From contig NZ_JAHWUS010000001.1 in NCBI RefSeq assembly GCF_019455445.1, forward strand, positions 1,011,856 to 1,075,855: a DNA stretch of 64,000 nucleotides. Reading direction: 5' to 3'. The notes under the pieces are model-generated. The model saw only the letters and a program-made list of their open reading frames with translations, was not told the origin of the DNA and searched no databases. Below are positions 1 to 8,160 of this stretch, piece by piece (position 1 is the stretch's first letter; the number at the start of each line of letters is the position of its first letter). The translations under genes were made by a program, and so were the position numbers. The DNA is from Pseudaquidulcibacter saccharophilus (lineage in GTDB: Bacteria > Pseudomonadota > Alphaproteobacteria > Caulobacterales > Aquidulcibacteraceae).

Positions 1-768
1 TTATTGGTCAATGATGACGGAATTCATGCCCCGGGGTTGGGCGTATTAGAAGAAATCGCCCGCGAACTAAGCGATGATATTTGGATTGTCGCCCCCGATG
101 TGGAGCGTTCGGGCGCATCGCGTGCATTAACACTGACTGATCCAATCAGGGTAAGAAAAATCGATGACCGCCGTTATTCATGCTCTGGCACACCAACTGA
201 TTGTGTGCTTTTGGGGGTTTTGGATTTGGTTAAAGGCAAAAAGCCAGATTTGATTTTATCGGGCGTTAACCGCGGTCAAAATCTGGCCGAAGATGTAACA
301 GTTTCGGGAACTGTTGCCGGCGCGGTGCAGGGGATGCAAATGGGTATTCCATCAATCGCACTTTCGCAAACTATTGATTATGACCACGGCAAAGAATGTG
401 ATTGGACCATTTCCAAACAAACCGGTGCCGAGGTTGTGAAACGTCTTTTGAAACATAAATGGTCATCAAAAACCGTTATGAATGTTAATTTCCCAGACTT
501 TTTAAAAGATGGGCAGTTGGCAATTGAGGCAACCCACCAAGGGGCGCGTGATGAAGACGTGAATCACGTTGATCGCCGTGCTGATTTACGTGGTAATGAT
601 TATTATTGGCTTGGCTATAATAACAAGCAACTTACGCCTGAAGAAGGTTCTGATTTGCGGGCGGTAATGGATGGCAAGGTTTCTGTGACACCGTTGCATA
701 TTGATTTAACCGCCAAAAAAGTTTTGTCTCAATTGGCAAAAGAATTTAACTATAATGGGGCCGTATAA
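1..768 (+). CDS. surE: 5'/3'-nucleotidase SurE (5' end cut by window)
   Basis: SurE removes phosphate from nucleoside 5'/3'-monophosphates and is linked to stationary-phase and stress survival. The reading frame is open from base 1 (L-L-V-N-D-D-G-I), and the family normally begins M-R-I-L-L-x-N-D-D-G, so only about three codons including the start are missing. The NDDG metal ligands, the RSGAS loop and SGVNRGQN (metal-binding Asn) are all intact, and the length of about 255 residues is usual for the family. The gene ends three bases before pcm starts. The surE-pcm-nlpD order is a classic proteobacterial arrangement and supports one operon. An internal TTG at position 4 could be mistaken for a start but would delete the conserved first strand. 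Confidence 0.96.
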   Translation, partial: LLVNDDGIHAPGLGVLEEIARELSDDIWIVAPDVERSGASRALTLTDPIRVRKIDDRRYSCSGTPTDCVLLGVLDLVKGKKPDLILSGVNRGQNLAEDVTVSGTVAGAVQGMQMGIPSIALSQTIDYDHGKECDWTISKQTGAEVVKRLLKHKWSSKTVMNVNFPDFLKDGQLAIEATHQGARDEDVNHVDRRADLRGNDYYWLGYNNKQLTPEEGSDLRAVMDGKVSVTPLHIDLTAKKVLSQLAKEFNYNGAV

Positions 769-771
769 TTC

Positions 772-1407
772 ATGAGCATTAATGAAGCGCGCGCACAATT
801 AATCCTTGCCTTGCGTCAGCAGGGTATCAGGGATGCGCGCGTGCTTGAAGTTATGGAAACAACCCCACGTGAAAAATTTGTTTCGCCAGAATTTGCCGAT
901 AAGGCATGGGATAATCAGGCATTGCCAATTCCCTTTGGGCAGACAATTTCCCAACCCTTTGTTGTCGGTGCGATGACGGCGGCACTTGGGTTAAAAGGTG
1001 ATGAAAAAGTTTTGGAAATCGGTACTGGTTCGGGTTATCAAACCGCGATTTTATCAAAACTTTGCAAACGGGTTTTCACGATTGAACGTTATCGCCCACT
1101 ATTGCGGATTGCCCAACAGAAATTTGCCGATATGCGCCTGCATAATGTGGTTTCAAAATGTGCCGATGGTGGTCTTGGCTGGGAAGATCAAGGACCGTTT
1201 GACGCAATAATACTTACTTGTGCCGCACCAATTCGCCCTGATACATTGCTTGGGCAGCTAAAGCCTGGTGGGGTTTTGGTTGCACCAGTGGGACAAGGAA
1301 GTGTGCAGGAATTATTGCGTTACAGACGGCGTGAAGATGGCATATTCGAAGAAGAAGAATTAATGGATGTGCGCTTTGTACCATTGCTTCCGGGTACATC
1401 GGGATAG
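772..1407 (+). CDS. pcm: Protein-L-isoaspartate O-methyltransferase
   Basis: Pcm repairs age-damaged proteins by SAM-dependent methylation of L-isoaspartyl residues. The 211-residue product has the family signature LPIPFGQTISQP at residues 51-62 (substrate region) and the SAM-binding motif EIGTGSGYQTA starting at about residue 82. The ATG at 772 lies three bases after the surE stop, so the two are probably translationally coupled. An NlpD-like gene follows about 40 bases later, as in many proteobacteria. Length and motifs are ordinary and nothing appears damaged. Confidence 0.95.
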   Translation: MSINEARAQLILALRQQGIRDARVLEVMETTPREKFVSPEFADKAWDNQALPIPFGQTISQPFVVGAMTAALGLKGDEKVLEIGTGSGYQTAILSKLCKRVFTIERYRPLLRIAQQKFADMRLHNVVSKCADGGLGWEDQGPFDAIILTCAAPIRPDTLLGQLKPGGVLVAPVGQGSVQELLRYRRREDGIFEEEELMDVRFVPLLPGTSG

Positions 1408-1449
1408 TCATTAAGCCTATATAAACCAAAACCTGCCAATAGAATCATC

Positions 1450-2595
1450 ATGAAGGCAAGGTTTTGGATTTTTGGCATTTTAACGGCCGCTATTTGTGCG
1501 AATGGCAATTGTATTGCCTTTGCCCAAGATGTTGCGCCACCGGGAACCAAGGCGTTCGATCCGCGCAATCCGCCAACCGAAACCGTTGCCAAACCACATG
1601 AAACCCTTTTTGATATTGCCGAACGCACACGTTCACCATTGCAGGGCATTATTGAGGTAAATGGTTTTTCACCTCCATTTGAAATTTCAGCAGGGCAGGT
1701 GATTAAACTACCACCGCTTAAGGTGCATGTGGTGCAGCCTGGTGAGACATTTGACATAATTGCCGATAGATATTCGGTTGATACCCGTTCTTTGGCGATT
1801 TTTAATAATTTACCCAAGCCATATAAAGTTTCAGTTGGGCAAAAAATTATCTTGCCGGCAATGGTAATGGATACTTTAACCGGTCTTGAACCCCGCGATT
1901 TGGTTGATTTACTAGCAAGTGAGATTGGCGCAGGCCGCCAAGTTTCTGGCGCGAAAAAGGGGACAATCCACCGTGATAATACCATCCCGCAGCTTCCAGA
2001 ATTTTCAACCGAGGCCAATGGCGTAATTCCAACCCCACCAATTAAGTCACCTGATACGATTACCCCACCGGTCATAAAGCCGCCGGTTAAAACACCTGAC
2101 ACAAAACCTGTTATTACCAAGCCACCTGAAACAAAACCTGTTATCAAGTCGCCAACCGATACAAAAATGGCAAATGTCATTCCAAATGATGTTATTGCCA
2201 ATACCACAAGCAATATAAAATTTGCATGGCCAATCAGGGGTAAAATCATTGATGGTTATGGTGATAAACCTGGCTTTAGGCGCAATGATGGCATTGATAT
2301 TGATGCCAAGGAAAATACGCCATTTTTTGCCGCCGCCGATGGTGAAGTCGCCTATGTCGGCGATCAGCTTCAGGGGTATGGTTGGTTAATTTTGGTAAAG
2401 CATGATGCAAAATATATCACCGCCTATGCTTATTGCTCCGAACCCAAGGTAAAAGAGGGGCAGAAAGTTAAAAAGGGTCAGATTCTTGGTTTGGTTGGTA
2501 AAACTGGGCGAGCGACGACACCGCGCCTTCATTTCCAAATCCGTGAAGATACCAAAGCGGAAAACCCATTAAAATATTTACCAAAAGCGGGATAA
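1450..2595 (+). CDS. nlpD: NlpD-like LysM / M23-family protein, catalytically degenerate
   Basis: This is a 381-residue exported murein-binding protein. It has a signal peptide of about 25 residues (cleavage likely after AFA), two LysM modules (about 49-88 and 92-136), a Pro/Lys/Thr-rich linker (about 190-245) and a C-terminal M23 (LytM) domain from about residue 258. The M23 metal site is incomplete: the position of the first His reads RNDGIDID, and the HxH motif reads RLHFQIR. This is the pattern of NlpD/EnvC proteins, which activate cell-wall amidases at division instead of cutting murein themselves. No lipobox is seen, so it is probably periplasmic and not a lipoprotein like E. coli NlpD. 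It is the third gene of the surE-pcm group. Confidence 0.88.
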   Translation: MKARFWIFGILTAAICANGNCIAFAQDVAPPGTKAFDPRNPPTETVAKPHETLFDIAERTRSPLQGIIEVNGFSPPFEISAGQVIKLPPLKVHVVQPGETFDIIADRYSVDTRSLAIFNNLPKPYKVSVGQKIILPAMVMDTLTGLEPRDLVDLLASEIGAGRQVSGAKKGTIHRDNTIPQLPEFSTEANGVIPTPPIKSPDTITPPVIKPPVKTPDTKPVITKPPETKPVIKSPTDTKMANVIPNDVIANTTSNIKFAWPIRGKIIDGYGDKPGFRRNDGIDIDAKENTPFFAAADGEVAYVGDQLQGYGWLILVKHDAKYITAYAYCSEPKVKEGQKVKKGQILGLVGKTGRATTPRLHFQIREDTKAENPLKYLPKAG

Positions 2596-2634
2596 AATGC
2601 TTTTATTTTCTGATAAATGCGCCATAATTGCGTT

Positions 2635-3117
2635 ATGAAAAAATCCCTTCTTTTACCAATCGTTGCTGTGTCAATTTTGCTTTCGTCTTGCAATAAGAAA
2701 CCCGATGAAACCAAAAACCAATCACCATCTTTAGAAGTTAAAGAGCAAAAGACGCAAACGTCAGCACCAACAAAGCCCAAAGTAATTGAGGAAAGGCCCG
2801 ATATTTCTGAAAAAGCTGCACGTGATGCTATGGTTGGGGTTTGGGTTATGGCAGGGGATGAATGCGACAGTAGTACGGGAATATCACTTGCCGCCAATGG
2901 CAAATATGGTTCCGATGACGAAGGTGGAACTTGGTCAATGGATGGCTATTCATTAAAAGTCGATGCAACAGATGATGCCAATGCGGATGGCGAAAGTAAA
3001 ACCGCAACCAATGAATGGATATTAAAATTACGCAAAATTGACGATAAGCAGGCAATTCTTTCACGTGGTGACGGTAAAAAGGTGGTTTGGAAACGTTGCC
3101 CACAAGTACCTGAATAA
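2635..3117 (+). CDS. Small lipoprotein, unknown function
   Basis: The product is 160 residues from the ATG at 2635. An in-frame upstream start at 2617 would add six residues before an already good signal sequence and is less likely. MKKSLLLPIVAVSILLSSC is a lipoprotein signal with lipobox LSSC and Cys19. The mature part begins with a Lys/Glu/Pro-rich linker of about 40 residues. It then has a compact region (about 62-155) with a WVMAGDECDSSTGISLAANG segment and a second Cys near the C-terminus (KRCPQ). The pattern of an early Trp, a conserved Cys pair and GTWSMDG resembles small beta-rich periplasmic proteins, but I do not recognise the family. It follows nlpD by about 40 bases and may be co-transcribed. 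Confidence 0.75.
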   Translation: MKKSLLLPIVAVSILLSSCNKKPDETKNQSPSLEVKEQKTQTSAPTKPKVIEERPDISEKAARDAMVGVWVMAGDECDSSTGISLAANGKYGSDDEGGTWSMDGYSLKVDATDDANADGESKTATNEWILKLRKIDDKQAILSRGDGKKVVWKRCPQVPE

Positions 3118-3148
3118 TAAGTAAGCAAATAATTATAAGGGATGCAAT

Positions 3149-3760
3149 ATGAAATTATATAGCGCGAAATACGCCCCAAACCCTTTGCGGGTTGAAGTTT
3201 TTCTAAAAGAAAAAGGTATTTATGAGCAAATCGAAATTATCGAAGTTGAACTAGCCGAAGAGGCAAAGGGTCAAGAGCATCTAACAAGAAACCTTTTGGG
3301 GCAAGTTCCGGTTCTTGAATTGGATGATGGGCGTTTTTTATCGGAATCTCGTGCAATTTGCGCATATCTTGAAGGTCTTTATCCAGAACCCAATTTATTG
3401 GGTAATGGTTTTGAAGAAGCCGCCTTTATCGAAATGTATGATCGCCAGATTGAACACGGCTTGTTATATAATGTTATGCAATGGGTGCGCCATACCCATC
3501 CGGGGCTTGCGAAACTTGAAAAGCCGCAAATACCAGAATGGGGTGCATCATGCGAAGCCAAGGCACGCCGTGCCGCAGGGATTTTTGATACCCAGCTTGC
3601 CATTCATCAATATGCGGCGGGTGACAGGTTCACAATCGCAGATTTAACCCTGTTTGCAGGTCTAAACTTTGGGCGATTGGTCAAATTCAAAGCGTGGGAA
3701 GAATATGAAAACATCGGCCGTTGGTACGGGGAATTAATGCAACGCCCGGCGTTTAAATAA
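3149..3760 (+). CDS. Glutathione S-transferase family protein
   Basis: This is a 203-residue cytosolic GST. The N-terminal thioredoxin fold (about 1-80) has the cis-Pro motif GQVPVLEL and the glutathione gamma-Glu binding S-E-S-R-A-I motif. The C-terminal all-helical domain includes FTIADLTLFAGL, the usual N-capping/hydrophobic staple region with an Asp. It probably conjugates glutathione to electrophiles or acts as a glutathione-dependent reductase; the substrate cannot be told from sequence. A clear RBS-like AAGGG lies just upstream of the ATG at 3149. A strong terminator begins three bases after the stop and is part of the 156-bp repeat. Confidence 0.9.
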   Translation: MKLYSAKYAPNPLRVEVFLKEKGIYEQIEIIEVELAEEAKGQEHLTRNLLGQVPVLELDDGRFLSESRAICAYLEGLYPEPNLLGNGFEEAAFIEMYDRQIEHGLLYNVMQWVRHTHPGLAKLEKPQIPEWGASCEAKARRAAGIFDTQLAIHQYAAGDRFTIADLTLFAGLNFGRLVKFKAWEEYENIGRWYGELMQRPAFK

Positions 3761-3762
3761 AC

Positions 3763-3790
3763 AAAAGCCCTGCATTGCAGGGCTTTTTTT
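3763..3790 (+). terminator. Rho-independent terminator after the GST gene
   Basis: The stem AAAAGCCCTG/CAGGGCTTTT with a short CATT loop is followed by a T-run. It is the first part of the left 156-bp repeat, and an identical copy occurs at 4671-4698. Confidence 0.9.
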
Positions 3791-3918
3791 AGATATGCGA
3801 ATAAAAATCGAAAACTATGCTTTTTGATTTTTATTCTCTACATTTGCCAAGTTTCTAAGTGAGCGAAGCGAAGGCGGAAACTTGAAGAGGTTTAATACTG
3901 CCAATCATCCTTACGCGC
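3763..3918. repeat. Left 156-bp direct repeat flanking a lipoprotein gene
   Basis: This block matches 4671-4826 without gaps (constant offset 908) and with about five mismatches. It contains the terminator, an A/T-rich hairpin with perfect arms GAATAAAAATC/GATTTTTATTC (about 3800-3836), and a second hairpin with arms CAAGTTTC/GAAACTTG. Its right end is a stub equal to the last codons (ARKDDWQY-stop on the minus strand) of the methyltransferase gene at 4800-5420. The stub has no gene body behind it, so this copy arose by duplication of the 3' end of that gene plus its downstream DNA. Confidence 0.92.
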
Positions 3919-3935
3919 CAAAATGTCATGATTTT

Positions 3936-4499
3936 TCAATATAATTTTATAATTCCAGAGTTCTCTCCATCAATAGGATAAATAAATCCTGATGTTTCAA
4001 GTTCCGTTTCTTTTTGGACATTTCTTTTAACTAGAAAATCAAAAATATATTTTCCTCCAAATGGTGGCTTAAATATAGAAAATGGCCCTTGAACCATGTT
4101 TATTCCGAATTCTCCATGATATTTGCAAAGAGCAGTAATTCCCTGCCTGTTGCAATCAAATCCATATAATTTACCTTTCTCGATAAAGCTCTCTATGCTT
4201 GATGTCTGACCACCAAATATCTTCATAAGTTTGTTATTAATTATTCCCATGTTTTCATAATAAATATTATCCTTATAAATAGAGAATAATTCGTCATCTT
4301 TTAGGCCGACACAATCTTTTACCCCGTATGGTTTAGATACAATTTCTGGAAGATTACAATCCCAATTGGTATTGCTTTTAAGTCTATTAACAAGCTTGCC
4401 TGACCCTAATTTATCAAACGCAATCTTTGGGCTAGCATAAGAGCAAGCAGCAATTGGCATTAGTAATAACAGATTAAAAACAAATCTTAATGCTTTCAT
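3936..4499 (-). CDS. AT-rich lipoprotein of unknown function between direct repeats
   Basis: The product is 187 residues. MKALRFVFNLLLLMPIAAC is a lipoprotein signal with lipobox IAAC and Cys19. Four further Cys (in NWDCNLPE, VKDCVGLKD, GFDCNRQG and TALCKYHG) could form disulfides in the periplasm. I do not recognise a family. The gene and its flanks are visibly more AT-rich than neighbouring genes. It lies exactly between two 156-bp direct repeats, so the gene plus one repeat looks like a roughly 908-bp insertion into a formerly convergent GST/methyltransferase junction. No transposase or integrase is present. It could be a transferred cargo gene or a fast-evolving lineage-specific lipoprotein. 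Confidence 0.8.
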   Translation of the reverse strand: MKALRFVFNLLLLMPIAACSYASPKIAFDKLGSGKLVNRLKSNTNWDCNLPEIVSKPYGVKDCVGLKDDELFSIYKDNIYYENMGIINNKLMKIFGGQTSSIESFIEKGKLYGFDCNRQGITALCKYHGEFGINMVQGPFSIFKPPFGGKYIFDFLVKRNVQKETELETSGFIYPIDGENSGIIKLY

Positions 4500-4799
4500 T
4501 TAACCTTTGCCTTATCCAATATAGGTTTCAAATGTTATAGTTCTTTCATCCGCTAAAGTATTTCGATACTCTTATTTATTATTACCTTAACAATGGAATT
4601 TGCTTAACATTTTATTATAATAAATAATTACTTAATCATGCTAACTTTTCGCTTAATTTTATTGTTATTAAAAAGCCCTGCATTGCAGGGCTTTTTTTAG
4701 ATATGCGAATAAAAATCGAAAACCACGCTTTTTGATTTTTATTCTCTACATTTGCCAAGTTTCTAAGTGAGCGAAGCGAAGGCAGAAACTTGAAGAGAT
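4500..4799. other. Gene-free interval: AT-rich promoter side plus right repeat
   Basis: The first ~170 bases are very AT-rich and must hold the promoter of the leftward lipoprotein gene, though I see no convincing -35/-10 pair. From 4671 onward the sequence is the right-hand 156-bp repeat with a terminator that can serve the leftward methyltransferase gene. No coding potential is seen. Confidence 0.7.
4671..4698. terminator. Terminator hairpin in right repeat
   Basis: The stem AAAAGCCCTG/CAGGGCTTTT is identical to 3763-3790. A-tract and T-tract on either side allow it to work in both directions. In this copy the only gene pointing at it is the leftward methyltransferase gene, about 100 bases away. 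Confidence 0.75.
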
Positions 4800-4826
4800 T
4801 TAATACTGCCAATCATCCTTGCGCGC
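4671..4826. repeat. Right 156-bp direct repeat
   Basis: This is the gap-free copy of 3763-3918. Its last 27 bases are the genuine 3' end of the methyltransferase gene (stop at 4800-4802 read leftward). It contains the same terminator (4671-4698) and the same two hairpins. Substitutions in the A/T hairpin fall in its loop (ACTATGC versus ACCACGC), leaving the stem intact. Confidence 0.92.
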
Positions 4827-5420
4827 GACCATGTCGATTAATGCCGACGGACCTTTATGGGCATGGCCTTCTTCAAGATGGGCGTCATATTCTTCTAGCT
4901 GAAGCATATCAAATTCCGCAAAATCATGACGCAGCAAATCTTTGGTATAAAGATTTTCAATTTCTTTTGGGCCACCGGTTAAAAATTCAAGCTGTTTTGG
5001 TGAATAACCGTGAAGCATGATTAAACCATCGGGTTTCAAGGCCTTTTTGAATTTGGCAAACAATTTGCTTCTTTCTTCTGGGGGGGCAAATTGAATGAAA
5101 ATGGCGATAATTGCGTCATATTCCTCTTCTTTTGGTTCCCAATCGAAAATATTCATAACTTCAAAAGTAACATCGGAATTTTTTTCGGCACAAAGTTTTT
5201 TTGCCTTTTCAATTGCCACTTCGGAAAAATCTGTTGCATAGACATGATGACCAAGTGAAGCAAGATAACAAGAATTGCGCCCCTCACCATCGCCCGGCAT
5301 AAAGATTTTAGAACCAGGGGTTAGGTAATTTGCATGTTTTTTTACAAATTCACTCGCCTCGGTGCCAAACACAAACTCATCGGTATTAAAGCGATTATCC
5401 CAAAATTCCTTTGTCATCAT
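4800..5420 (-). CDS. Class I SAM-dependent methyltransferase (TehB/thiopurine-like)
   Basis: The 206-residue product opens with KEFWDNRFNTDEFVFGTEAS, typical of the TehB/TPMT-like group. SAM motif I is FMPGDGEGRNSCYLA and motif II is VYATDFSEVAIEKAK. The Asp-containing motif DAIIAIFIQF and the later GLIMLHGYSPKQ complete the Rossmann fold. The substrate is unknown; relatives methylate small molecules or confer tellurite tolerance. The start has a tandem ATG and an AAGGA-type RBS. The ypfJ-like gene ends 27 bases upstream, suggesting an operon. Its 3' end is duplicated at 3890-3918. Confidence 0.85.
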   Translation of the reverse strand: MMTKEFWDNRFNTDEFVFGTEASEFVKKHANYLTPGSKIFMPGDGEGRNSCYLASLGHHVYATDFSEVAIEKAKKLCAEKNSDVTFEVMNIFDWEPKEEEYDAIIAIFIQFAPPEERSKLFAKFKKALKPDGLIMLHGYSPKQLEFLTGGPKEIENLYTKDLLRHDFAEFDMLQLEEYDAHLEEGHAHKGPSALIDMVARKDDWQY

Positions 5421-5447
5421 CTTGTCCTTTTTACTTGATTTTCTTTG

Positions 5448-6395
5448 TTATAAATTTTTGGCATTAAATGTATCGCATGACGCAGGGTCGCCTGATTTCA
5501 TACCAACATTAAACCATTTTTCACGTTGTGCGGATGTGCCGTGGGTAAAACTGTCAGGAACAGCATAACCTTGGGCACGCTTTTGCAGGCGATCATCACC
5601 CACGGATTCTGCGGCATTCATTGCCTCTTCAATATCGCCTTGTTCAAGGTTTCCGGCGTCGGCAATCGCATTCTTTGCCCATGCGCCGGCAAAACAATCG
5701 GCCTGAAGCTCGATACGAACGGAAAGCGAGTTGGCCCCCTTATCTTCGCCAGAGCGTGCCATTGCACGGTGTGCTTTTGACAAAATTCCCATTTCGTCTT
5801 GAACACGGTGACCAATTTCATGGGCAACAACATAGGCTTCGGCAAAATCACCATTTGCACCCAATGAAGTGCGCATTTCATTAAAGAAGCCCATATCGAG
5901 ATATACTTTGCCATCACCTGGGCAATAAAATGGGCCAGTTGCTTGGGATGCCGTTCCACATGCCGATTTGGTTGAATTATCGAAAATGACCAAAGTTGGC
6001 GGGTTATAGGTTCCGCCATTTTGTTTGAAATAATTGCCCCAATAATCTTCGGTCGAGCCAAGAACGCGGGCAATACGTTTTGCGGTGCGTGCTTCGTCTG
6101 TGTTGCGATCATTGGCTGTATTAAGGCCGTTGGCACTTGTATCCTGTCCTTGATAGCCACTTTGGGAATATGAATTATTATCAGAGGGCAAATTGGCAAG
6201 CAGGTTTTTGCCGCCACCAAAGAACAAAATCAAAAGAACAACAATTACAAAGCCCAAACCACCACCGGTGCGAATTGGAATTCCGCCATTGCCAAAGCCA
6301 CCACCTAAGTTGCCGCCAAAGCCACCATCATCACCACCTGAACCACCACGGCGGTCTTCAATATTTGTCGATTCCCTGAGATTTTCGTCGCGCAT
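5448..6395 (-). CDS. ypfJ: YpfJ-type neutral zinc metallopeptidase
   Basis: The 315-residue product has a Gly-rich N-terminus (about 17-46), one transmembrane segment (GLGFVIVVLLILFF, about 47-60) and a periplasmic peptidase domain. That domain carries the zinc motif VAHEIGHRVQ and a downstream LQADCFAGAWA that supplies the third ligand region. The family (putative neutral zinc metallopeptidase) is common in proteobacteria, but its substrates are not established. The start ATG at 6395 has an AGAGG RBS. The methyltransferase gene follows 27 bases later on the same strand. Confidence 0.9.
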   Translation of the reverse strand: MRDENLRESTNIEDRRGGSGGDDGGFGGNLGGGFGNGGIPIRTGGGLGFVIVVLLILFFGGGKNLLANLPSDNNSYSQSGYQGQDTSANGLNTANDRNTDEARTAKRIARVLGSTEDYWGNYFKQNGGTYNPPTLVIFDNSTKSACGTASQATGPFYCPGDGKVYLDMGFFNEMRTSLGANGDFAEAYVVAHEIGHRVQDEMGILSKAHRAMARSGEDKGANSLSVRIELQADCFAGAWAKNAIADAGNLEQGDIEEAMNAAESVGDDRLQKRAQGYAVPDSFTHGTSAQREKWFNVGMKSGDPASCDTFNAKNL

Positions 6396-6450
6396 TATTA
6401 CCTCTTTATTTTAGAGGCATAATAAATGTTCACGCGCTTTATTTAAAGCA

Positions 6451-8160
6451 CTATTGTTTGTTCATAGCAGTCTTTATTGCCGCAGGTGCGAAGGTGTTGC
6501 GGGCAAAGCGCGGATTATCCTGTGGCTCATAATCTGGGGCTTTATCAAATGCCAGTTTTTCAAGTGTTGGCGCATTTTGACCCAAACGTTTGTGATAGAC
6601 CCAAAGATTGGTCATAACCTTTTTAACATATTCGCGCGCTTGGGTGTTTGGTGTGGCCTCTATGAACATCAAAGTATCATTGCTCATGGCGATATTGCGC
6701 GACCATTTATTCACATTCCCCGGGCCCGCATTATACGCCATTAGTGCGCGGGCAACCGAGTTGTTAATCTGATCAAGGCGTAAAACATATTCAAGATAAT
6801 TTTCGCCGAGTGAAATATTAACCTCATCATCATGCAAAAGACTTGGGTTATTGCGATAATCGGGACGACCAGCAAGCCATGCCGCAGTTGCCGGCATTAA
6901 TTGCATAAGGCCACGTGCGCCGGCATAAGAAACCGCAGTTGAGTTGAACTTACTTTCTTGGCGCATAATTGCGTAAATAAGGGCGCGGTCCAACACAAAA
7001 TCACCACCCCGTGGATGGGCATCAAGTGGCAGAGGGTATGCTTTGGCAATACCTGTAAACACTGTTGAACGGGCGATTTCATCAGATAAATCTTCGAAAC
7101 CTAATGCTGATGCAATTGTGGTAAAGGCAATGTCATCCTTGGTTTCATTTTCAAGCCATGCATTGCGTAATTCAAATTGCGCAATGTCTTTTTGGCCAAT
7201 ATCAAATAATTCTATGGCATGTTTTAGGCGCGGGCTGGCCTCAACAATATCATAAAGGCTTTTACCCTCATTGGCGGCATCAGGCATTGTGAAATTATCC
7301 CAAAGCCCAAGGCGCATCATCGCTAATTGTCCATAAAATGTGAATGGCGTATTGGCAGCGATTTTTAGATATTTATCTTCTAATTCTTTGTTGCCCAATT
7401 TTGCTGCGGCGCGTGCCGCCCAAAACGCCCCTTCTGAACGGGTGAAATCATCGCCATATTGCCAGTTTGCAGTTTTATCAAAAAAGCGCAAGGCATCCTG
7501 ATAATGACCGATACGGTATGCGGCAAGGCCGCCAAACCATGTGGCTTTACCAATTACCCCGCTATTGCCCTGTAAATCGGCAAGATTGATGGCGGCAATA
7601 TCGCGGTTGGCACGGAAAAGGCTTGCGATTTGTGAAACTGCAGCAATGTCCGCTGCGGTGGTGTTGGGCGCGCGTTCATTGGCAAGTTCTTTTGGGGCTT
7701 TAAAACTTATAAGATTTTCACGTTTTTTGGGAAAGATGGGCGCGGAAATATCTTTAACGCCCATTCTTTGCAGTTTGAAATAAATTATATCGGCGCCGAA
7801 TTTATCGTTATTATTTTTATACCACCCCAATAATTTCTGCTTATCCTCAGAGGTTTCAAGCATGCGAAATTCAAGATATGGCAAAAGTGATTTATCGGTT
7901 ATTTGGCGTGTGATTTCATCAATCTTTGCGGTGTCATTGCTTGCGATAAGGCCAAAGGCGTGTGTGTATAATTGATGGTCTCGCTCGATTGCCATTAATT
8001 GCGCGCGCGCTTCATAGCCACCATTATCAGAGCTAAGGGTGATTGTCTGGGCGGTTGCGGTTGAAAAACCACCCATTATCAACGCCATAAGTGACAGACC
8101 AAAAGCAAAGCGCAATTTAAACACCAAAAGATTAACAATGATTTGGATAGAATCACCCAA
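6451..8160 (-). CDS. Soluble lytic murein transglycosylase (SLT family)
   Basis: This enzyme cleaves the glycan strands of murein to give 1,6-anhydro ends. The N-terminus has a signal peptide ending near TATAQ. A long helical superhelix region follows (about 50-380), as in Slt70. The C-terminal SLT domain has catalytic Glu in RQESKFN (about residue 402) followed by GLMQLMPATA and ALMAYNAGPGNV. The start is uncertain: TTG at 8160 overlaps the upstream uracil-DNA glycosylase gene by 8 bases, while an in-frame GTG at 8124 gives a cleaner signal peptide. It is in an operon with the glycosylase gene. Confidence 0.92.
   Translation of the reverse strand: MGDSIQIIVNLLVFKLRFAFGLSLMALIMGGFSTATAQTITLSSDNGGYEARAQLMAIERDHQLYTHAFGLIASNDTAKIDEITRQITDKSLLPYLEFRMLETSEDKQKLLGWYKNNNDKFGADIIYFKLQRMGVKDISAPIFPKKRENLISFKAPKELANERAPNTTAADIAAVSQIASLFRANRDIAAINLADLQGNSGVIGKATWFGGLAAYRIGHYQDALRFFDKTANWQYGDDFTRSEGAFWAARAAAKLGNKELEDKYLKIAANTPFTFYGQLAMMRLGLWDNFTMPDAANEGKSLYDIVEASPRLKHAIELFDIGQKDIAQFELRNAWLENETKDDIAFTTIASALGFEDLSDEIARSTVFTGIAKAYPLPLDAHPRGGDFVLDRALIYAIMRQESKFNSTAVSYAGARGLMQLMPATAAWLAGRPDYRNNPSLLHDDEVNISLGENYLEYVLRLDQINNSVARALMAYNAGPGNVNKWSRNIAMSNDTLMFIEATPNTQAREYVKKVMTNLWVYHKRLGQNAPTLEKLAFDKAPDYEPQDNPRFARNTFAPAAIKTAMNKQ

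Noticed and set aside
1320-2249. 309-residue minus-strand open frame
   Set aside because: It lies wholly opposite the nlpD-like gene (and the end of pcm); Gly/Val/Thr repeats mirror the Pro/Lys-rich linker on the coding strand.
3763-4826. Repeats at 3763 and 4671 as a CRISPR or insertion sequence
   Set aside because: Only two long copies in direct orientation, no spacer series, no transposase and no terminal inverted repeats.
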